Of a DNA stretch of 64,000 nucleotides, positions 56,659-64,000 are shown one piece after another. Below the pieces are notes generated by a model that worked only from the letters and a program-made list of their open reading frames with translations, searched no databases and was not told where the DNA came from. Source of the DNA: Mesorhizobium sp. LNHC252B00. Its GTDB lineage: Bacteria; Pseudomonadota; Alphaproteobacteria; Rhizobiales; Rhizobiaceae. The DNA lies in assembly GCF_000502955.1 (NCBI RefSeq), contig NZ_AYWO01000015.1, forward strand, positions 136,859-200,858, in the 5' to 3' direction. Numbering within the stretch: the first letter of the stretch is position 1; each line of letters starts with the position of its first letter. The position numbers and the translations under genes were made by a program.

Positions 56659-56794
56659 CTGCTTCCGGGGACAATTGGCGGGATAATCGCAAATTGGGCG
56701 GGAACAGTGGCGAGATTATGCAATGCCTTCAGCACGTTCGTGTGACTTGGCTTACAAAACGGTAAGCTCAGCCTGGATAGACTATCCGCGGCCT

Positions 56795-56900
56795 GACTTA
56801 GAGCAGTTCACCGTTTCACGAAACGGCGAACTGCTCTAACTCTTTGTTTTGACGCAATTCCTCAAGGGAAAGCGCTGCGCGCTTTCCCGGAAAAACCGTT

Positions 56901-56924
<24 letters not shown>
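56795..56924. repeat. Dispersed hairpin repeat, copy 2 (intact)
   Basis: This copy has two near-perfect hairpins. The first pairs GAGCAGTTC (56801-56809) with GAACTGCTC (56828-56836), extended inward by CCGTTTC/AAACGG. The second pairs GGGAAAGCGC (56866-56875) with GCGCTTTCCC (56879-56888) around a 3-base loop. The left end of the element supplies the last codons and the stop of ppdK (see that entry). The other copy is at 51594-51723. Confidence 0.88.
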
Positions 56925-59585
<2,661 letters not shown>

Positions 59586-59781
59586 GCATTGCTCTCCGGT
59601 TGCAGGAGATTGGCGAAACGGGTAGTTCCGCCGGTCCGACCCTGGAGCGATATGATGCTGCAGTGCGAAAGGCAAGGCGTCGGCGAAGCCGCCCGGCCCC
59701 TACAATCGATTAAGCAAAAGCCGTGTCCAAGGATGCGGCAAAAAGACTTGCCATCGCGCAGCTTTTGGTTTAGAACAAACC

Positions 59782-60144
59782 ATGAACAAACAGACGCCCA
59801 TGAAATCGTCCGGAAAGCTCGACTATCTCGAAATGCCGGCGACCGGCGGAACGCTGGACCGGCTCAAAGCCTTCTACAGTGGCGCCTTTGGCTGGTCCTT
59901 CACCGACTATGGACCGACCTATTCGGCCTTTGCCGAGGGCCTGGACGGCGGTTTTCAGGCCGATGCCGCGGAAGCATCGGCAAAGCCGCTGCCCGTGCTC
60001 TACAGCAGGGACCTGGAGGAAACGCTGCGCGCTGTCGAAAATGCCGGCGGCACGGTCGTAAAGCCGATCTTCGCGTTCCCCGGCGGCAGCCGCTTCCACT
60101 TTGTCGATCCGGCCGGCAACGAGATGGCGGTGTGGTCCGAGTAG
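59782..60144 (+). CDS. VOC (glyoxalase/bleomycin resistance) superfamily protein
   Basis: This 120-residue protein has the paired beta-alpha-beta-beta-beta fold of the vicinal oxygen chelate superfamily: LDYLEMPATG at the start, FYSGAFGWSFTDYG, and the final FHFVDPAGNEMAVW containing the metal-ligand glutamate region. The substrate is unknown. The ATG at 59782 is preferred; another in-frame ATG follows 18 bases downstream. It is divergent from ppdK with about 200 bases between. Confidence 0.85.
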   Translation: MNKQTPMKSSGKLDYLEMPATGGTLDRLKAFYSGAFGWSFTDYGPTYSAFAEGLDGGFQADAAEASAKPLPVLYSRDLEETLRAVENAGGTVVKPIFAFPGGSRFHFVDPAGNEMAVWSE

Positions 60145-60272
60145 CCGTCGCATGTCGTCCGGCGGCGCTGCTTTGCCTCACCAAATTTGATCGTTCTGAC
60201 CGTCGCTCATAAGGATTGTGCTTTTCGGCTGCTCTGCTAATAACGCGCCGCACAAGCGACTCTGACGGCAAT

Positions 60273-60347
60273 TGGGGCGTCGCCAAGTGGTAAGGCATCG
60301 GTTTTTGGTACCGACATTCCCAGGTTCGAATCCTGGCGCCCCAGCCA
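60273..60347 (+). tRNA. tRNA-Gln (anticodon TTG)
   Basis: The 75-base sequence folds into a cloverleaf: acceptor TGGGGCG/CGCCCCA, D-arm GCCA...GGC, anticodon stem TCGGT/ACCGA with loop TTTTGGT (anticodon TTG), and T-arm CCAGG TTCGAAT CCTGG. The CCA is encoded. A tRNA gene 3' end is a frequent integration site, and the DNA immediately downstream is unusual (see the 60348 entry). Confidence 0.95.
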
Positions 60348-60571
60348 TCCCTTTAAGGTCCGTTCCGGACACATGGGTTACGGTTTATACCGGAGATATG
60401 GGTAACACTTTTGGCCCGTTGGGTTTGGAGTGGTTCGAGCCTCCCAGTGCAAATCGCGGCAAACTGGGATCGTCACTATGCAGTCTGAACAGTATTGAAC
60501 ATCTCCCTCTTTTCCATACAAGGTCATCGAAGATTCGACCAAGAGGGGTGGCGGCTCAACATGGAACTTCA
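60348..60571. other. Short gene-less region after tRNA-Gln with partly repeated sequence
   Basis: Just after the tRNA are two similar short stretches, ACACATGGGTTACGG and AGATATGGGTAACAC, separated by TTTATACCGG. The layout resembles fragments that flank insertion sequences in rhizobia, but no transposase coding can be seen. The remainder up to the next ATG has nothing recognisable. The continuous open frame through the tRNA into the next gene is incidental. Confidence 0.35.
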
Positions 60572-62662
60572 ATGAACCTTCCTATCTTCGCCATCAACCT
60601 CGATCGCGAGACCGGTCGCTGGAGCGAATTGGTCGCCAGCGCCGAAGCGGCCGGCCTGGCCTTGCAGCGCATTGCCGCCGTCGACGGCCGCGCCCTCGCC
60701 AAGGAGGACTGGACGGAGATCGATCTTCCAGCGGCGCGCAAGCTGAGCGGACGCGACATTCTGCCCGGCGAATATGCCTGTTACCGCAGCCATATCCGGG
60801 CGCTGGAGACATTCCTCGCCGGTGGCGGCGCCTATGGCCTGATTGTCGAAGACGACGTCCTCTTCAGCGAAAGCACGATGCGGCGCATCGAAGCCATCAT
60901 CGCGGCGGTGCCGGATTTCGATGCCATCAAGCTGACCAACCATCGCATGAGCTTCTTCATGCGCGCAGTCGAGACGACGGAAGGCGATGAGATCGGTCGC
61001 GCGCTGCATGGCCCGCAAGGTTCGGCCGCCGCCTATCTGGTGACGCGCCAGGGAGCCCAGGGACTGTTGTCGGCGCTCGCCGTGATGAAAATGCCATGGG
61101 ATGTCGCACTCGAACGCTTTTGGGACACCGGCCTGAAAATCTATTCAGTTCGCCAGAACGTGGTTGGCTTCGCGGCCAGCAGCAAGACCTCTGGCATAGC
61201 CGGTCCCTCGGGAAGCTATAAATCTGCAAGGCTTGGCGGGCCGAGCCGGCTAAGTGCCGGAGTGTTGCGGGCCAAGGACGAGCTGCGCCGCCTGCATCAC
61301 GTCCTGCTGCGCCCCCCTTTGCCGCGAGAAACCCTGGACTACGCCAAGGGCGGCGGGCTGCGCAATACGCTGCTTTTGTTGCTTGCGGCACTCGCCATTC
61401 TCGCCTTGGTTTCCGCGGTGTGGCGCGAGGCCGACACCTACCGCTATGCGGGCCTGGCGCTGGCCCTGGCCGCGGTCATCCGCTGGTTCAGGGTGGATTT
61501 GTGGACCTACAGCAAACCGCTGATCGGTTGGGTCGGCTTTTTGTGTCTGGGTTGGTCGCTCTACGTCTTCATCCGACTGGCGATCGTCTATTTCGGCACC
61601 CACCAATTGGGTGGCGCCGAAGGCATTTACATGTTTCCGCTGTTCTATGCGACGACCGGCTTCGCGTTTCTGCTGTTTGTCAGGCAGCCCGCGCGGCTCG
61701 TATTCTGGTTCATGATCCTCAGTCTTGTCTTCCTGGCGGCGGACACCTTCTATTCGGACATGCTTCAAGGTATCCAACCGACCCCGCGGCTTTTCAACAA
61801 TCCCATCCACGCGTCGGTGGCTGCCGGCTTCATCTTCCTTTGCGCGCTGCAGTTCATGGCATACACGGCCCAGAGAACGGACCTCGGGAAAGCAACCAAG
61901 AACCTGCATTGGGCGCTGTCGACAGCCGTCCTGCTGTTTGCCCTCGTCAACATCATTGAGATGCGGTCGAAGGGCGTCTGGCTTGCGCTTGCGCTCGCCC
62001 TGCTCTTGTTGGCGGTCATGACCCTGGCGAGAGGTCATCGCCGCGAACTGTTGGTTTCAGGTGCCGTGCTGGCGATCGTGGCGGCCGGCGTTGTCGCAAC
62101 ACACAACATCTTCTCGTCCACCGCCGGCGACACCATGATCTTCGTCAAGGCCTTGGTTCCGGATGTCTTGAGGCATGGCGTCCTCCCAGCCTTCGACCGA
62201 GCCATCGCGAGCGATGTGACGCCGCTTGCAGCCAAGGAACGGCTGATGCTGTGGGCGGATGCGATCGAGATCTGGAAACGCCACCCGATCTTCGGAGCCA
62301 GTTCCAGCTGGCTGACCGAATGGCAGCACAGAACCTATCATCCGATGATCCTAAACGTCTTCCACAACGGCTATCTGGAGATTGCGGTGCGCTATGGTGT
62401 GGTCGGGCTGGCGTTCTTTGCCTTCCTCTACACTTGGTCGTCCAGGCAGGTTCTGCTGGCCATGCGGACCAAGCTTATCGCTCCGGCCGCATGGTCCTGC
62501 TACATCTCAACACTGGTCTTCTTCGCCATAACCATCCTTACCAATTCAAACAACCGGCTGGCTATGGGCGAGGCCTTCATGTGGTTCGCTGCAGCGTTCG
62601 GCTTCTACTGCTTTTATGTTCGCCAGCAGAACAACCTTGTCGCGCCGCGAACCTATTTCTAG
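60572..62662 (+). CDS. Fusion of GT25 glycosyltransferase and O-antigen ligase-type membrane domain
   Basis: This 696-residue protein joins two families. Residues 1-225 are a GT25 (LPS glycosyltransferase, LpsA/LgtB-like) domain with FAINLDRETGRWSEL, LPGEYACYRSHIRALE, VEDDV and GSAAAYLVTRQGA. From about residue 260 on are ten to twelve membrane helices with the Wzy_C/WaaL features IIEMRSKGVWLAL and, in the large late loop, FGASSSWLTEWQ followed by HNGYLEIAVRYG. The soluble domain may add the sugar to which the membrane domain ligates a glycan; this is inference. ATG 60572 begins the GT25 domain exactly. The longer open frame starting at 60272 includes the tRNA and is not real. Confidence 0.88.
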   Translation: MNLPIFAINLDRETGRWSELVASAEAAGLALQRIAAVDGRALAKEDWTEIDLPAARKLSGRDILPGEYACYRSHIRALETFLAGGGAYGLIVEDDVLFSESTMRRIEAIIAAVPDFDAIKLTNHRMSFFMRAVETTEGDEIGRALHGPQGSAAAYLVTRQGAQGLLSALAVMKMPWDVALERFWDTGLKIYSVRQNVVGFAASSKTSGIAGPSGSYKSARLGGPSRLSAGVLRAKDELRRLHHVLLRPPLPRETLDYAKGGGLRNTLLLLLAALAILALVSAVWREADTYRYAGLALALAAVIRWFRVDLWTYSKPLIGWVGFLCLGWSLYVFIRLAIVYFGTHQLGGAEGIYMFPLFYATTGFAFLLFVRQPARLVFWFMILSLVFLAADTFYSDMLQGIQPTPRLFNNPIHASVAAGFIFLCALQFMAYTAQRTDLGKATKNLHWALSTAVLLFALVNIIEMRSKGVWLALALALLLLAVMTLARGHRRELLVSGAVLAIVAAGVVATHNIFSSTAGDTMIFVKALVPDVLRHGVLPAFDRAIASDVTPLAAKERLMLWADAIEIWKRHPIFGASSSWLTEWQHRTYHPMILNVFHNGYLEIAVRYGVVGLAFFAFLYTWSSRQVLLAMRTKLIAPAAWSCYISTLVFFAITILTNSNNRLAMGEAFMWFAAAFGFYCFYVRQQNNLVAPRTYF

Positions 62663-62879
62663 GGCCGGCTCTGGCACCGCATCCGGCCAACTGGTCTGAC
62701 TCAGTGATGGTTCCGTCGTTTTTTCAAAGATCCGGTGCAATCGTCGCAAGGCGCCACCGCCTGCCCCGCGCACAGGGCGCCCCTGCAAGAGCCCGGCCCG
62801 CACCGCCGCGTCGCGGTGCCGGCGTGTGGTTGAGGAAGCCGTGCACGCCGGCGGCCGTTATTTGAAGGGCGTGTGTTGG

Positions 62880-63272
62880 TCAGCCGTTTGGATAGTAGCC
62901 GCCATCAGCGCCATCACCCATGTAGGTTCCTTGGCCGGTGGTAGCCTGAAGCCGCTGATCGAGCGCATTGATCTGCCCAAGCTTCGAACGGGCTGAAGTC
63001 GACGCAGTGTGCTGGATAATATCCGCCTGCTGCATCAGGTCGCGGGCTTGATCCTGCGTGATCTTGCCAGTTTTCCTGGCCACGCGGATACCCTGCTTCA
63101 CGCTGAGCAACTGCTCTGACGCCGCCCTCGCTTCCGGATCCGCTGGCACCGATGCCGTGGTCTGGGTGTCGACCTTTACCTTGTGGTGACGGTGCACAGC
63201 GTAGGCGCTCGAAAGCGGTATGGCCGCGAAGATCGATGCGGCCGCGATGATTTTTGGCATGAAGGTGCGCAT
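62880..63272 (-). CDS. Small secreted protein of unknown function
   Basis: This 130-residue protein has a strong ribosome-binding site (AAAGGAGATATCGTC) and a signal peptide ending near AYA (residue 25), followed by an HRHHKVKV patch. The mature part is helical with a regular charged pattern (SVKQGIRVARKTGKITQDQARDLMQQADIIQ). The end is rich in Gly, Tyr and Asp. It has no catalytic motif, and the family was not recognised; the location should be the periplasm. It is not clearly linked to its neighbours. Confidence 0.75.
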   Translation of the reverse strand: MRTFMPKIIAAASIFAAIPLSSAYAVHRHHKVKVDTQTTASVPADPEARAASEQLLSVKQGIRVARKTGKITQDQARDLMQQADIIQHTASTSARSKLGQINALDQRLQATTGQGTYMGDGADGGYYPNG

Positions 63273-63468
63273 GACGATATCTCCTTTGATGAAGCGAGCG
63301 GCGAAGCCGCTTTCCAAAAGGGCCGTTTGGTCGCGTCGAGCCGCAGTGGCACATTCATCGGCCGGCGGTCCTCGGCCCGAGAAGGCATATATGGAGGCCA
63401 CTCCGGCGTTGAATGACTTGGAACGCAAATGTTATCGGATGTGATCGAGCGTTGAATTGCGGCTGCAA

Positions 63469-64000
63469 CTAGAGCGGGATGAATTTAGGTTGGGCATAGC
63501 CAGCCTCGGTGAAGTAATTTCGGCATTTGGTTGACGTGACCTCGCCGAGGATTTGGCCGATGGCGTCACAGACGGTTTCGACTGTTCGCTTGGCAGCCTT
63601 GCGCAGCCAGTGCTTGAGCTTGGCGAAGAGCTTCTCGATAGGATTGAGGTCGGGCGAGTATTTCGGCAGCAAGAACAGCCTGGCGCCGGCTGAGCGAATG
63701 GCGCGGCGCACGGCCTTGCCCTTGTGCGAGCCGAGATTGTCCATGACGACGATGTCGCCTGGCTTGAGGGTGGGGACGAGAACCTTGTCGACGTAGAGCT
63801 GGAAACGCTCGCCGTTGATCGGTCCGTCGATGAGCCATGGTGCATCGACACGGTCATGGCGCAACGCCGCCAGGAAGGTCATTGTCTTCCAATGGCCGTG
63901 TGGCACCTTGGCTTTGATCCTCTCGCCGCGCGGCGCCCATCCCCTGAGCGGCGCCATGTTGGTTTTGGTCCATGTCTCGTCGATGAACACCAGGCGGGAA
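63469..64000 (-). mobile_element. IS630-family transposase, incomplete at window edge
   Basis: The translation contains the three DDE catalytic acids in their usual contexts: LVFIDETW, VMDNLGSHKG and YSPDLNPIEKLFAKLK, with the spacing of IS630/Tc1-type transposases. The frame runs without a start past base 64000, so the N-terminal part lies outside. The coding end at 63469 (IPL, then TAG) coincides with GAGCGGGATGAATTTAGG, which probably lies at the left end of the element. A second outer copy or the TA target duplication cannot be seen. Confidence 0.9.

Noticed and set aside
60272..60571. N-terminal extension of the GT25-ligase frame by 100 codons
   Set aside because: The extension runs through the tRNA gene and the odd sequence after it; the GT25 domain begins at the ATG at 60572.

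Overview
The window looks like chromosomal DNA of a Rhizobiales alphaproteobacterium, most probably Mesorhizobium or a close relative. This rests on moderately high GC, very frequent ATGA/GTGA stop-start overlaps, two copies of a hairpin-rich dispersed repeat of the kind seen in rhizobia, and protein families with typical rhizobial neighbours (a UDP-glucuronate 4-epimerase of LpsL type, an ExoP-like chain-length kinase, a QuiNAc initiation set). Genus assignment is inference; no rRNA gene is present.

About two thirds of the window (1.6-42.6 kb) is one large surface-polysaccharide island, flanked on the left by cysD and the start of cysN. The left part (1.6-7.5 kb) holds an O-antigen polymerase/ligase-type membrane protein and a set expected to make UDP-QuiNAc and start a glycan with it: a WbpM-like 4,6-dehydratase, a 4-keto reductase and a small phosphoglycosyl transferase, with a GT2 enzyme. 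At 7.9-9.5 kb is a Wzm/Wzt ABC exporter. At 9.6-14.5 kb five tightly packed genes combine dTDP-3-amino-sugar synthesis (aminotransferase, fused acyltransferase/3,4-ketoisomerase) with a three-gene Gtr-type side-branch glycosylation system. It is followed by an O-acyltransferase gene split by one in-frame TAG and by two insertion-sequence scraps. At 15.9-25.9 kb, on the minus strand, are rmlA-rmlC-rmlB-rmlD (dTDP-L-rhamnose), a 1517-residue multi-module methyltransferase/glycosyltransferase, a pyruvyltransferase-family protein and a methyltransferase. RmlA and RmlB would also supply the precursor for the 3-amino sugar.

The region 26.0-32.5 kb is an exopolysaccharide assembly operon: a secreted FecR-like protein, a Wza-like outer-membrane protein, an ExoP/Wzc-like co-polymerase kinase, a TPR protein and a Wzy-like protein. 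The region 33.3-42.6 kb is a second minus-strand operon of about nine genes: a large phosphoglycosyl transferase, a nucleotide-sugar dehydrogenase with a large in-frame internal deletion, a UDP-glucuronate 4-epimerase, three glycosyltransferases, two methyltransferases and a Wzx-like flippase. ABC-transporter-dependent and Wzx/Wzy-dependent polysaccharide routes therefore sit side by side.

The right third is mixed. It contains bioY; a metallo-beta-lactamase-fold hydrolase; a spermidine/putrescine-type ABC transporter with an MTAP-type phosphorylase, divergent from a LacI-type regulator with a perfect 18-bp palindrome between them; a DUF1499 protein; an acyl-CoA synthetase; a DUF427 protein; a polysaccharide deacetylase; a GT9 glycosyltransferase; ppdK, whose last codons lie in a dispersed repeat; a VOC protein; tRNA-Gln(TTG); a GT25/O-antigen-ligase fusion; a small secreted protein; and an IS630-type transposase cut by the window edge.
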